From CAINVV01 sp031432175 (lineage in GTDB: Bacteria > Bacteroidota > Bacteroidia > Bacteroidales > Prolixibacteraceae), in contig CAYHQN010000074.1 of NCBI GenBank assembly GCA_964358545.1, positions 1-21,656 of the forward strand: DNA of 21,656 bases, given 5' to 3'. The notes below the pieces were generated by a model. It was not told the DNA's origin. It did not search any database and was given only the letters and a program-made list of their open reading frames with translations. Shown one piece after another: positions 13,004-21,656 of this stretch (within the stretch, counting starts at the first letter, position 1; every line of letters begins with the position of its first letter). A program made the position numbers and the translations under genes.

Positions 13004-13054
13004 TTTACATCACCTTTTGTGGGCAAAGCCCATGCTCGTTTCATGAGGTGTAAA
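13004..13054. ncRNA. Nested stem-loop in the gap before DUF4954, role unknown
   Basis: An outer stem (TTTACATC 13004-13011 with GGTGTAAA 13047-13054, one G:U pair) encloses an inner hairpin (TGGGC AAA GCCCA, 13020-13032). No T-run follows, so it is a poor terminator. It could be a structured 3' end of the PAS/HTH transcript or a short RNA; I do not recognise it as a known riboswitch. Confidence 0.25.
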
Positions 13055-13086
13055 GATCGGAAAAGTAAAATAGTCAATATTTATGA

Positions 13087-13156
13087 TAGGTTATAAAATG
13101 CATTATATAAAATAGATATAATATTTTGTAATGGTATTATATTTTATGTTAGGTTA
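13087..13156 (+). promoter_or_regulatory. Two direct TAGGTTA sites upstream of DUF4954-glmS
   Basis: TAGGTTA occurs at 13087-13093 and 13150-13156, in matching contexts (TTTATGATAGGTTAT and TTTATGTTAGGTTAT). They are 63 bp apart, six turns of B-DNA, so a regulator could bind both on one face. The tract between is very AT-rich and probably holds the promoter; no clean TAnnTTTG is found. Confidence 0.5.
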
Positions 13157-13227
13157 TTATTCGTTTCTATTTTCCCAACGTGTAAACAAATCCGCTTTCT
13201 TTGCCGGATAACTCTAAACTAAATCTA

Positions 13228-15246
13228 ATGAGTGGATCTGCTTACCGTAAACTGACAGATGAAGAGATTGGTCAGCTAATTGTCCAGGGATGTTATTGCG
13301 AAGACTGGAATATGATTGAGGTAGTTCCCAACTTTCTTCCTGATAATGTTAAGTTCACAAAGTTCTCAGGCACCAACAAACTGGGAAGATTTGACGAGGA
13401 AATTACCCTTTTTGGCGGGGTCAGGATGAAGACCGGTATCGTACATGCACACATCCACAACTGTGTGATTGACGACAATGCCATGATTAACAGTGTAAAG
13501 AGCTACATTGCAAACTATTCCATCGGCAAGCATGTAATTATTCACAACCTGAACCAGCTTGCTGTTGAGGGAACCTCCTCGTTTGGGAATGGCATCAGGG
13601 TTAAGGTCATCAATGAATCTGGTGGTCGCGAAATTCCTATTTATGACCATCTCTCGGCTCATGTTGCTTACATACTGGCGCTCTACCGTCACCGGATGAG
13701 CGCCGTCAATGAGATAGAACGCCTGATTGCGAACTATGTGGATTTTATCACCTCTTCGGTTGGAACTGTCTGCGATGGTGTTCGGATGATTAACTGCGGG
13801 ACGCTTCGGAATGTGAAAATTGGACCTTGCGCAGTGCTGGAGGGTGTTTCGAAACTTGACAACGGAAGTATTAATAGCACTGTGGCCGATCCGGTTACCC
13901 TTGGTCAGGGTGTTATCCTGGAGAATTTTATCGTCGGTTCAGGTACCAAAATAACCGATACCACCCTGGTATCCAATTGTTTTATTGGACAGGGATGTAT
14001 CCTTGACAAGCACTATTCGGCTGTGGAATCCGTCTTTTTTGCCAACTGCCAGGGACTGCACGGAGAAGCCTGTTCGATCTTTGCCGGGCCCTATACCGTC
14101 TCCCACCACAAATCGTCGCTGCTGATTGCCGGACTCTTCTCCTTTATGAACGCAGGGAGCGGGTCGAACCAGAGCAACCACCTTTACAAACTGGGGCCGA
14201 TTCACCAGGGAGTCGTCGAAAGGGGTGCCAAAACCACCAGTGATTCCTATATTTTATGGCCTTCCCGGATAGGGGCTTTCTCCCTTGTTCTTGGGCGTCA
14301 TTATCGTCATTCCGATACCACCGATTTCCCATTTTCATACCTGATCGAGGAGAAGGATGAAAGCCGACTGATCCCCGGTATTAACCTGCAAAGTATCGGT
14401 ACCATCCGCGACTCGCAGAAATGGCCAAAACGCGACATACGGAAAGATACCAACCTTCTGGATTCCATCAATTTCAACCTGCTAAGTCCCTATACCATAC
14501 AAAAGATGATCAATGGACGGGCGATCCTGCTGGAGCTGCTGCGCGCTTCCGGTGAAATGACCCCTCATTACACGTACAACGGGATGATCATCAAGAACAG
14601 CGCTTTACACAGGGGGATTGAACTTTATGAAAAGGCTATTTGGAAATTCCTGGGTAACTCACTGCTTTCCAGGATACAACGGGTGAATGTCAACTCAACG
14701 GAAGAGATCAGGGAGGCTTTGAAGAAAGATACTCCTCTTGGAAGTAAGTCCAGGTGGCTGGACCTGTCGGGCATGATTTGCCCATCGGATGCCATTGATC
14801 AGTTGTTGGATTCGATTGAGAACAAAAGAGTTCATTCGCTGGAGGAGGTTCATGCGGCTATCCGGTCGATCCACAAAAATTATTATACCTATGAATGGTC
14901 GTGGGCCGTTGATGTTTTTCAACAGTTTTACAAAACCCCGATCGTTGAATTTTTGCCAACTGATGTGATCGAGGTTACCAGGAAATGGCTAAAGGCAGTC
15001 CTTGAAATCGACCAATTGCTTTACAATGACGCTAAAAAGGAGTTTTCTTTGATCAAACAAACAGGTTTTGGGATCGACGGCGACAAGTTGGTGAGGCAAC
15101 TGGATTTCGATGAGGTCAGGGGAGAATTTGAAACCCATGCCGAGGTTAGCTCGATCAGGGACCATATGGCCAAAAAGGAGGCACTGGGCCATGAAGTGAT
15201 CGCGAAGATGGAAAAAATACTTTTGCTCCAGACCATCCAAAATTAA
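13228..15246 (+). CDS. DUF4954 protein, left-handed beta-helix acyl/sugar-transferase-like
   Basis: A 672-aa protein of the DUF4954 family. I start at ATG 13228 (MSGSAYRKLTDEEIGQLIVQ) because family members begin close to this Y-R-L-T-x-E-E-I segment; a TTG start at 13201 would add nine residues. Residues about 85-300 hold imperfect hexapeptide turns of a left-handed beta-helix (VHAHIHNCVIDDNAMINSVK; LRNVKIGPCAVLEGV; PVTLGQGVILENFIVGSGTK; NCFIGQGCILDKHYS), as in the GlmU and UDP-GlcNAc acyltransferase group. The last 240 residues are mostly helical. It ends 5 bp before glmS, so the two are one transcription unit. That context suggests, but does not prove, a role in amino-sugar or cell-envelope metabolism. 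Confidence 0.85.
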   Translation: MSGSAYRKLTDEEIGQLIVQGCYCEDWNMIEVVPNFLPDNVKFTKFSGTNKLGRFDEEITLFGGVRMKTGIVHAHIHNCVIDDNAMINSVKSYIANYSIGKHVIIHNLNQLAVEGTSSFGNGIRVKVINESGGREIPIYDHLSAHVAYILALYRHRMSAVNEIERLIANYVDFITSSVGTVCDGVRMINCGTLRNVKIGPCAVLEGVSKLDNGSINSTVADPVTLGQGVILENFIVGSGTKITDTTLVSNCFIGQGCILDKHYSAVESVFFANCQGLHGEACSIFAGPYTVSHHKSSLLIAGLFSFMNAGSGSNQSNHLYKLGPIHQGVVERGAKTTSDSYILWPSRIGAFSLVLGRHYRHSDTTDFPFSYLIEEKDESRLIPGINLQSIGTIRDSQKWPKRDIRKDTNLLDSINFNLLSPYTIQKMINGRAILLELLRASGEMTPHYTYNGMIIKNSALHRGIELYEKAIWKFLGNSLLSRIQRVNVNSTEEIREALKKDTPLGSKSRWLDLSGMICPSDAIDQLLDSIENKRVHSLEEVHAAIRSIHKNYYTYEWSWAVDVFQQFYKTPIVEFLPTDVIEVTRKWLKAVLEIDQLLYNDAKKEFSLIKQTGFGIDGDKLVRQLDFDEVRGEFETHAEVSSIRDHMAKKEALGHEVIAKMEKILLLQTIQN

Positions 15247-15251
15247 ATTCT

Positions 15252-17090
15252 ATGTGTGGAATAGTTGGTTATGTGGGCGAAAACCAGGCCTACCCGTTTT
15301 TGGTCCAAGGGCTCAAACGACTCGAATACCGCGGATATGATTCAGCCGGCCTGGCCATTTCAGGAACTGAACTACAGGTTCACAAGTGCAAAGGAAGGGT
15401 GGCAGACCTTGAGAGTCATGTTCAATCCAAAGATGTGAATGGAACTGTTGGTATCGCCCACACCCGCTGGGCAACCCATGGGGAACCGAACGACCGGAAT
15501 GCCCATCCGCACCGCTCCATGAAGGGGAATTTTGCCCTGGTACACAATGGGATCATTGAGAATTATGCCGAATTGAAAATTGACCTTACCAGGAATGGAT
15601 TTGAATTTCAGTCAGACACTGATACGGAGGTACTTGTCAACCTGATCGAATTTTTTTACCTCAACGGAGAAGGGATGGAGGCCGAAATGGCGATCCGGCT
15701 GGCATTGTCCAAGGTTGTGGGCGCATTTGGAATCGCGGTGTTGTGTATGGAAGAAAAGGAGCAGCTGATTGTCGCGCGAAGGGGAAGTCCATTGGTTGTG
15801 GGGATCGGGACCGGTGAATATTTCGTGGCCTCCGATGCTACTCCGGTTATCGGCTATACCAACAATGTTATTTATTTGAACGACAACGACCTGGCGATTA
15901 TTTCCCGGAATAGTCTGACGATCAAAACACTGGAGGACAAACCTGCCACTTTTAAAATCTCCAGGGTTGACCGGACGATTGGCGAGATCGAAAAGGGTGA
16001 TTTTGCCCATTTTATGCTCAAGGAGATTTTCGAACAGCCCAAAACCATTGAAGATACTTTCAGGGGCCGGCTTTCAGCCGACCGGACATCCATTGTGCTG
16101 GGCGGATTGCTGGATATTTTCCCCAGGATTGTCAAGGCCAAACGAATTATTTTGATTGGGTGCGGCACTTCGTGGCATGCAGCTCTTGTTGGTGAATACC
16201 TGATTGAGACCTATGCCCGCGTACCGGTGGAGGTTGAATATGCTTCCGAGTTCAGGTACAGGAATCCGATTTTATCGGCCGATGATGTGGTGATCGCCAT
16301 CAGTCAGAGTGGCGAGACTTCAGATACCCTGGTCGCATTGCGGATGGCAAAGGAACGGGGCGCAACCATCCTGGGCGTTTGCAACGTGGTTGGCTCATCC
16401 ATCGCCCGGGAGACCGATGCCGGTGTTTACACCCATGCAGGGATAGAAATTGGCGTTGCCTCCACCAAGGCATTTACGGCGCAGGTCACTGTCATTACGC
16501 TTTTTGCCCTGAAACTGGCCTTTGCCAGGGGTGAGATAACCTCCGCCCTGTATTCCGAAATTATTCGGGAACTGGCTGAGATACCTGCGAAAATAACCAC
16601 CATCCTGGCCGGTCATCAAAGAATTGAGGAGATTGCAGCCAAATACAAAGATGCATCCAATGCGCTTTATCTGGGAAGGGGAGCCCTTTTCCCGATTGCC
16701 CTGGAAGGCGCGCTCAAACTGAAGGAGATCTCATACATGCATGCCGAAGGATATGCTGCAGGGGAGATGAAACATGGTCCGATCGCCCTGGTCGATGACA
16801 ACCTTCCGGTCGTAGTGGTTTCTCCAAAAGATCATTATTACGAAAAGATTGTCAGTAATATTCAGGAGGTGAAGGCGCGAAAAGGGAACATCATCGCCGT
16901 AGTAACCGAAGGGGACCTGGTACTGAAAGAGATGGTCAACGATATTTTTGAAATCCCAGAGTCCCATCCTGCTGTTACGCCATTGCTGGCTATCATTCCG
17001 TTACAGCTTTTCTCGTATTACATTGCAGTATTGCGGGGTTGTGATGTTGACCAGCCTAGAAATCTGGCGAAATCGGTGACGGTGGAGTAG
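15252..17090 (+). CDS. glmS: Glutamine--fructose-6-phosphate aminotransferase (isomerizing)
   Basis: A 612-aa enzyme that makes glucosamine-6-phosphate from fructose-6-phosphate and glutamine, the first step to UDP-GlcNAc for peptidoglycan and LPS. The Met is followed by the nucleophile Cys2 (MCGIVGYVG). The glutaminase domain has HTRWATHGEPNDRNAHPH (70-87) and HNGIIENY (98-105); two SIS isomerase domains follow with LIGCGTSWHA (301-310), SQSGETSDT (351-359) and GVASTKAFT (401-409); the C-terminus is the conserved LAKSVTVE. Length fits the family (E. coli 609). Start is certain because Cys must follow Met. No Shine-Dalgarno lies in the 5-bp gap from DUF4954. No glmS ribozyme is seen. Confidence 0.97.
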   Translation: MCGIVGYVGENQAYPFLVQGLKRLEYRGYDSAGLAISGTELQVHKCKGRVADLESHVQSKDVNGTVGIAHTRWATHGEPNDRNAHPHRSMKGNFALVHNGIIENYAELKIDLTRNGFEFQSDTDTEVLVNLIEFFYLNGEGMEAEMAIRLALSKVVGAFGIAVLCMEEKEQLIVARRGSPLVVGIGTGEYFVASDATPVIGYTNNVIYLNDNDLAIISRNSLTIKTLEDKPATFKISRVDRTIGEIEKGDFAHFMLKEIFEQPKTIEDTFRGRLSADRTSIVLGGLLDIFPRIVKAKRIILIGCGTSWHAALVGEYLIETYARVPVEVEYASEFRYRNPILSADDVVIAISQSGETSDTLVALRMAKERGATILGVCNVVGSSIARETDAGVYTHAGIEIGVASTKAFTAQVTVITLFALKLAFARGEITSALYSEIIRELAEIPAKITTILAGHQRIEEIAAKYKDASNALYLGRGALFPIALEGALKLKEISYMHAEGYAAGEMKHGPIALVDDNLPVVVVSPKDHYYEKIVSNIQEVKARKGNIIAVVTEGDLVLKEMVNDIFEIPESHPAVTPLLAIIPLQLFSYYIAVLRGCDVDQPRNLAKSVTVE

Positions 17091-17225
17091 TTTGACGAGA
17101 TAGAGATTATTTTATATATTGTAAAAAATCTCAGGGCTATTAGCTTCGCATATTTCTGATTACATGTGGCTCATGAAAAGCATATTAGAAGCGCTTGAAA
17201 TTGAGATAATTACAATAAAATCGGA

Positions 17226-18473
17226 ATGCAAAAAATCTTTTTATTTATACCATTGGCAATAATATCCATTTCGTTGCGTGGAGAACGAAACCATCATACA
17301 AGCAGCCAGGGTGAGATTAAATATGCGAAACAAACGACAGAAGTAACTGAAGGCAAAAAAGATCCTGCCTTTTGGAACAAAATGGCCGAAGGTATGAGCC
17401 GGGCGCTGATCACCCATTTTTGGGGGGCAAATTTTAACGGATATCCCGACAGATACTACTTCAATTACGGTAGCGATCTATCCAACATGGCTACAAACCA
17501 TTACTGGCCGCAGGCACATGCCATGGATGTGATCGTTGATGCTTACAAGCGCACCTCGGATCAATACTATCTTGACTTCTATCCATTGTGGTGGGTGGGA
17601 GCGCCCAAGTTTAATTTTTCCGGAAGACCGGAGGATCCCTGGTGGAATGTATTTGTCGATGATATGGAGTGGATTGTGCTCGCACAACTTCGCATGTTTG
17701 AATCTACCGGACAAGAGGCCTATTTTGCCAAGGCAAAGCAGATGTACAACGACTGGATCTGGCCGACATGGGGTTCGGAAGATGAAGCTCCCTGGTATGG
17801 CGGCATTACCTGGAAAACAGATATCAAAAAGTCGAAGAATGCCTGTTCAAATGGTCCGGCTGCCATTATAGCTGCCAGGATATACACGATGTATGATCAG
17901 GTCCCTAACCCCGGGAAGAAACCCAAACAAGCCTATCTGGATGAAGCTGTTAAGATATATACGTGGTTAAGGGATAATCTGTATGACCCTGCAGAAGGGA
18001 AAGTTCACGACAACATGAATGCAAGCGGCAATATTAGTCATGCTGTCTATACCTACAACCAGGGAACATTTATCGGTGCCGCTCATGAACTTTACAAGAT
18101 TACCGGTAAAAAGCAATACCTGGACGATGCAGTGAAAGCCGCTGATTATGTCGTTGAAAAGATGTCTAATAATGATGGAGTGCTGAGCAATGCCACCACC
18201 GGCGACGGAGGCCTGTTCAACGGAATATTCTTTCGTTATTTTGTCAAACTAATTAACGAACCCGATCTGGAAACGGTCATTCGGGAAAAGTTTCATCGTT
18301 ATATAACCAACTGTGCAACCATAATGGCCGAACAGGGCGTTAATCCCGAAACAAAGCTTTATGGCGGCAATTGGCACAAGGCACCTGCATTGGGTGAAGC
18401 AGTGGTCCTAACACCACAGTTATCCGGTTGCATGCTCATGGAGGCCATGAGTGTACTCAAACCTTTACCATAA
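17226..18473 (+). CDS. Glycoside hydrolase family 76 protein (alpha-1,6-mannanase type)
   Basis: A 415-aa secreted enzyme. Residues 4-17 are a hydrophobic signal-type segment with no lipobox, so it is probably periplasmic. The (alpha/alpha)6 GH76 domain covers about 45-410: the two adjacent catalytic aspartates are D145-D146 in NVFVDDMEWIVLAQ, and the family also shows NHYWPQAHAMDVIVDAY (about 91-107), GGITWKTD (192-199), KNACSNGPAAIIAARIY (204-220) and YTYNQGTFIGAAHELY. GH76 enzymes hydrolyse alpha-1,6-mannan, such as the backbone of fungal mannan. It lies 63 bp upstream of the broken GH36 gene in the same direction. No SusC/SusD pair is present in the window. Confidence 0.85.
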   Translation: MQKIFLFIPLAIISISLRGERNHHTSSQGEIKYAKQTTEVTEGKKDPAFWNKMAEGMSRALITHFWGANFNGYPDRYYFNYGSDLSNMATNHYWPQAHAMDVIVDAYKRTSDQYYLDFYPLWWVGAPKFNFSGRPEDPWWNVFVDDMEWIVLAQLRMFESTGQEAYFAKAKQMYNDWIWPTWGSEDEAPWYGGITWKTDIKKSKNACSNGPAAIIAARIYTMYDQVPNPGKKPKQAYLDEAVKIYTWLRDNLYDPAEGKVHDNMNASGNISHAVYTYNQGTFIGAAHELYKITGKKQYLDDAVKAADYVVEKMSNNDGVLSNATTGDGGLFNGIFFRYFVKLINEPDLETVIREKFHRYITNCATIMAEQGVNPETKLYGGNWHKAPALGEAVVLTPQLSGCMLMEAMSVLKPLP

Positions 18474-18536
18474 TCATTGTTACTTAACATATCCGTCTTA
18501 TCCGTATTTCCGTTTATAAAAGCAAATTTAAATCCC

Positions 18537-18854
18537 ATGAGAACATTATTAGTTTTATTGTTATCTTTTGTCTTTAACTATCAGGTAGTTGCGCAATCTG
18601 AAGAGATGATTGCAATTCAGACGCAAAAAAATGAACTGGTCTATCAGGTTGACAAAAATCAAAAAGTTAGTCAGGTCTATTTGGGTGAAAAGCTCAAAAA
18701 CAACAGCGAATTGAGCAAAGGCAGAAACCCGCAGCACGAAATGTACATTCCGTTTGGGACGAGTGATCTTTTCGAATCGGCTATCCGGACTACCCATAAC
18801 GATGGGAATCCGTCGATTGAATTGGAATCGACAATAACAACTCTTTGCGTGTGA
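18537..18854 (+). pseudogene. 5' fragment of a GH36 alpha-galactosidase
   Basis: 105 aa from ATG 18537. It opens with a signal peptide (MRTLLVLLLSFVFNYQVVAQ, cleaved after AQ) and then the start of the GH36 N-terminal beta-sandwich domain (ELVYQVDKNQKVSQVYLGEK; EMYIPFGTSDLFESAIRTTH; NDGNPSIELE). Homologous enzymes carry about 200 more residues of this domain here; instead, the frame runs into ESTITTLCV and stops at TGA 18852. The catalytic part continues in another frame from about 18821. A TTG start upstream (18477) is not needed. The fragment alone should have no enzyme activity. Confidence 0.8.
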
Positions 18855-20248
18855 TATCGGGGATCAATCCATACGCCTCTGAATACAGGCTTATTCCTGG
18901 TAAGACATTTACCACGCCCTCCTTCGTATTTACTTACAGCAAGGCGGGCAAGGAACTAACCAGCCAGAACCTGCAACGCTGGTCACGAAAATATTCATTG
19001 CTCGATGGCGATCAACCCCGCATGACACTGCTCAACAATTGGGAGACCACCTTCTTCGATTTTAACGAAGATAAATTGAAAGGGATGATCAGTGATACCA
19101 AAAAGTTAGGCGTTGATCTTTTTTTGCTCGACGATGGCTGGTTTGCCAACAAATACCCCCGGAACAACGACAGATCCTCCCTTGGCGATTGGGAACCCAA
19201 TAAAACAAAGCTCCCCAACGGAATTGGAGTTTTGGTTAAGGAGGCTGAAAAGCAAGGTGTGAAATTCGGTATCTGGATTGAACCCGAAATGGTAAATCCC
19301 AAGAGCGAGTTGTATGAAAAACATCCTGATTGGATCATCAGATTGCCCAACCGCCCGGAAGACTATTCCCGCAATCAGTTGGTCCTTGACCTGCCGAACC
19401 CCAAGGTTCAGGATTTTGTCTTTGGCGTACTGGACAATCTAATGACCCGGAATCCGGGAATCGCCTACATCAAATGGGACTGCAACCGTCCGATGTCAAG
19501 TTCCTATTCTCCTTATTTAAAGGACAATCAATCGGCCATTTACATCGATTATGTCCAGGCATGGTACAATATATTGGATCGTGTCAGGGCAAAATATCCG
19601 CATCTGCCCATCATGCTTTGTTCGGGTGGGGGCGGCAGGATTGACTACAGTGGATTGAAATATTTCACTGAATTTTGGGCCAGCGACAACACAGATCCTT
19701 TGGAAAGGGTCTTTATCCAATGGGGTTATTCCTACTATATGCCTGCCATTGCGACCTGTAACCACATCACCTCGTGGGGGAAGCAATCGATCAAATTTCG
19801 CACGGATGTGGCCATGATGGGAAAAATGGGTTATGACATTCAGTTGGCACATCTCAACGAAAAGGAGTTGAAATTCAGTCAGGATGCTGTAGTTAACTAT
19901 AAAAAAATCAGTGACTTGGTTTGGTATGGCAACATGTACCGCCTGGCTTCGCCCTACGAAGGCAACAGGGCAGTGGTGCTATTTTCCGATGAGTCCAAAA
20001 CCAGGGCTGTCTTGTTCCGCTACAACCTGAATACCCGATACCGGGAAGCTTTCAATCAGGTGAAATTGCGCGGACTTGACGAATCCAAAAACTACAAGGT
20101 TGAGGAGATCAACCTGTTTCCGGATACAAAATCAAGGTTCTCCTTTCACGGTAAAACATTCAGTGGCGACTATCTGATGAAGGTTGGATTAAGCGTTTCA
20201 TCCGAACAACCTTTGACAAGTTCGGTGATTGTTCTGACGCAGGAATAG
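18821..20248 (+). pseudogene. 3' fragment of a GH36 alpha-galactosidase (intact catalytic barrel)
   Basis: About 476 codons in a frame different from the 5' fragment, starting in GIDNNNSLRVISGINPYASE, the end of the N-terminal domain. The (beta/alpha)8 barrel is whole: LLDDGWF, FGIWIEPEMVNPKSELYEKH, nucleophile Asp in YIKWDCN (codon at 19478), acid/base Asp in ASDNTDP (19685), then the C-terminal beta domain (GDYLMKVGLSVSS). Family role: release of terminal alpha-galactose from galactosides, periplasmic. The first possible start in this frame is a TTG at 18845, with no signal peptide, so the part is unlikely to be exported. Together with the 5' part it is a pseudogene missing about 600 bp plus a frame change, unless the assembly is wrong. 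Confidence 0.85.
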
Positions 20249-20332
20249 GTCTTTATTTTAGCTTTGATTCTTTATTGGGGAGTATTGCTAGCTAACTTTA
20301 TGTCTCAGCTTTACCAATCAGTTAAACACGAT

Positions 20333-20356
20333 AAATTGAGAATTTTTACTCAATTT
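20333..20356. promoter_or_regulatory. 8-bp-stem inverted repeat before cfa
   Basis: AAATTGAG (20333-20340) and CTCAATTT (20349-20356) around an 8-nt AT loop, 55 bp before the cfa start and 85 bp after the GH36 stop. It could be an operator or a weak terminator. Confidence 0.35.
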
Positions 20357-20410
20357 CACTTTGAAAATAGCTAAATATGATGTAAATTTATAGTTATAAA
20401 CTACCTGGAT

Positions 20411-21529
20411 GTGAGCAGTAATATTCGGAAAATTGTTGAATCTATTTTGGCGTCCGCTGATATAAAGATCAATGGGGGGAATAGTTGGGATATTCAGGTT
20501 CACAACGACGAATTTTTCAAGCGGGCTATTGCAGAAGGTGAATTGGGCATGGGTGAGTCTTACATGACCGGCTGGTGGTATGCTGAAAGGGTTGACGAAA
20601 CAATCTTCAGAATTTTAAGGGCACGTCTGGATGAGAAAGTCCGAAAAAAAATCGAAATAGCTTTAAAACTTTTTGCCCTCAGACTTTTTAACCTTCAGTC
20701 AAGACGAAGGGCATTTATAGTAGGAGAGAGGCACTACAACCTGGGGAATGATCTTTTTCAGATAATGCTCGACAAACGCATGAATTACAGCTGTGCTTAT
20801 TGGAAAGATGCCGCTTGCTTGGATGAAGCCCAGGAGAACAAACTTGACCTGATTTGCCGTAAACTTTATTTAGAGCCTGGCATGCGGGTACTGGATATTG
20901 GGTGTGGCTGGGGTGCATTCGGGAAATATGCCGCTGAAAAATACAAGGTTGAAGTGGTCGGTATTACAGTCTCCAAAGAACAAATAGAACTGGGCGCAAA
21001 ATTATGTGAAGGACTTCCTGTTGAATTTCACCTGATGGACTATCGTGATGTAAAAGGTAGTTATGACAGAATTGTTAGTGTTGGAATGATTGAACATGTT
21101 GGTTATAAGAATTACAGAAATTTTTTCGAAGTTGCTGGAAACCGTTTAAAAGAAAATGGGTTATTTCTTCTTCATACCATTGGCAACAATATTTCTTTAC
21201 AGACGCTGGATTTGTGGACCCACAAGTACATTTTTCCAAATGGTATGCTGCCTTCAATCAGTCAGCTTGGTAAAGCCATCGAAAATATATTTGTTATGGA
21301 GGACTGGCATAATTTCGGACCCGACTACGACAAGACCCTTATGGCATGGTACAAAAATTTTGAAAACGGTTGGATGAAAATCAAAGATAAATACCCCGAT
21401 CATTTTTACCGGATGTGGAAATATTATTTACTCTCATGTGCTGGGGCGTTTAGGGCAAGAAACATCCAGCTTTGGCAGGTTGTTTTGTCAAAAAACGGAA
21501 TTTTACAAGGATATCAGCCTATTAGATAG
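20411..21529 (+). CDS. cfa: Cyclopropane-fatty-acyl-phospholipid synthase
   Basis: A 372-aa membrane-associated SAM-dependent enzyme that adds a methylene bridge to cis double bonds of phospholipid acyl chains. The SAM motif is VLDIGCGWGAFGKYAAEKY (160-178). Active-site residues of E. coli Cfa all have counterparts at a constant offset of 11: Cys128 (NYSCAYW, C139), Glu228 (GMIEHVG, E239), His255 (LLHTIG, H266) and Tyr306 (GPDYDKTL, Y317). The end, YYLLSCAGAFRARNIQLWQV, is also typical. Start is GTG 20411; no ATG in frame lies near. It stands alone, separated from GH36 by 162 bp. Confidence 0.95.
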   Translation: MSSNIRKIVESILASADIKINGGNSWDIQVHNDEFFKRAIAEGELGMGESYMTGWWYAERVDETIFRILRARLDEKVRKKIEIALKLFALRLFNLQSRRRAFIVGERHYNLGNDLFQIMLDKRMNYSCAYWKDAACLDEAQENKLDLICRKLYLEPGMRVLDIGCGWGAFGKYAAEKYKVEVVGITVSKEQIELGAKLCEGLPVEFHLMDYRDVKGSYDRIVSVGMIEHVGYKNYRNFFEVAGNRLKENGLFLLHTIGNNISLQTLDLWTHKYIFPNGMLPSISQLGKAIENIFVMEDWHNFGPDYDKTLMAWYKNFENGWMKIKDKYPDHFYRMWKYYLLSCAGAFRARNIQLWQVVLSKNGILQGYQPIR

Positions 21530-21656
21530 CCAACTGTACCTAACATTGTGGAACTTCTGTGTTTTAATTCATCTTCAGCCTGTTGGATCAAATTTTTGTA
21601 ATTTCAGGACTCCTGACCTCGTTCAACAAAAATAAAGGTTTTTGAGCATAGTATCG

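Noticed and set aside
13004..13054. glmS ribozyme or amino-sugar riboswitch
   Set aside because: The element is more than 2 kb upstream of glmS and does not show the glmS ribozyme core; that ribozyme is mainly known from Firmicutes.
17226..20248. Complete polysaccharide utilisation locus
   Set aside because: Only GH76 and a broken GH36 are here; no SusC, SusD or sensor gene is next to them in the window.

Overview
The window looks like a chromosomal segment of a Bacteroidota bacterium, probably from the Bacteroidales/Marinilabiliales side (inferred). The evidence is: several genes preceded by the phylum's TAnnTTTG -7 element and few Shine-Dalgarno sites; families typical of the phylum (DUF4954, DUF3788, a Tat-exported Gfo/Idh/MocA oxidoreductase, secreted GH76 and GH36 enzymes, a YYY/RRR-rich lipoprotein, a PAS protein with a LuxR-like C-terminus); and dispersed intergenic repeats of kinds I associate with this group. 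A run of ten Ns at 2710-2719 shows it is a draft scaffold.

Layout. All genes from 185 to 8483 are on the minus strand and all from 8614 to 21529 on the plus strand, so 8484-8613 is a divergent promoter region (mobA / recX). The left part (1-4800) is accessory in character: a HigBA/RelE-type toxin-antitoxin pair followed within 10 bp by an attC-like inverted repeat, a cluster of four GC-rich palindromes (1162-1317), a membrane protein, a DUF3788 protein, a 525-bp repeat-filled gap, a methyltransferase translationally coupled to a small acidic protein, and a GNAT acetyltransferase. The middle minus-strand block (4805-8483) holds a lipoprotein, a second GNAT, a YdeI/OmdA-family protein, 3-methyladenine glycosylase I (tag), a 60-aa membrane protein and mobA.

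The plus-strand half begins with recX and prfB. prfB has a classic programmed +1 frameshift (AGGAGG TAT CTT TGA C), so the real gene starts at 9166, not at the first long ORF at 9323. Between recX and prfB lies a perfect 78-bp palindrome with no loop, overlapping the end of recX and a candidate prfB -7 element. Then come a Tat-exported oxidoreductase, a PAS/LuxR-like regulator, DUF4954 and glmS (5 bp apart), GH76, a GH36 alpha-galactosidase broken by an internal deletion plus frame change, and cyclopropane-fatty-acyl-phospholipid synthase (cfa).

How genes may work together. DUF4954 (left-handed beta-helix, sugar-nucleotide-transferase-like) is almost certainly co-transcribed with glmS, suggesting a role near UDP-GlcNAc supply. 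A 7-bp motif, TAGGTTA, occurs as an inverted pair upstream of the PAS/HTH gene and as two direct copies 63 bp (six helical turns) apart upstream of DUF4954-glmS, suggesting the regulator controls itself and that operon. GH76 and GH36 form a small secreted glycan-degradation pair without SusC/D genes in view. The most unusual observations are the attC-like toxin-antitoxin cassette, the 78-bp palindrome, the shared TAGGTTA motif and the precisely deleted GH36 gene.
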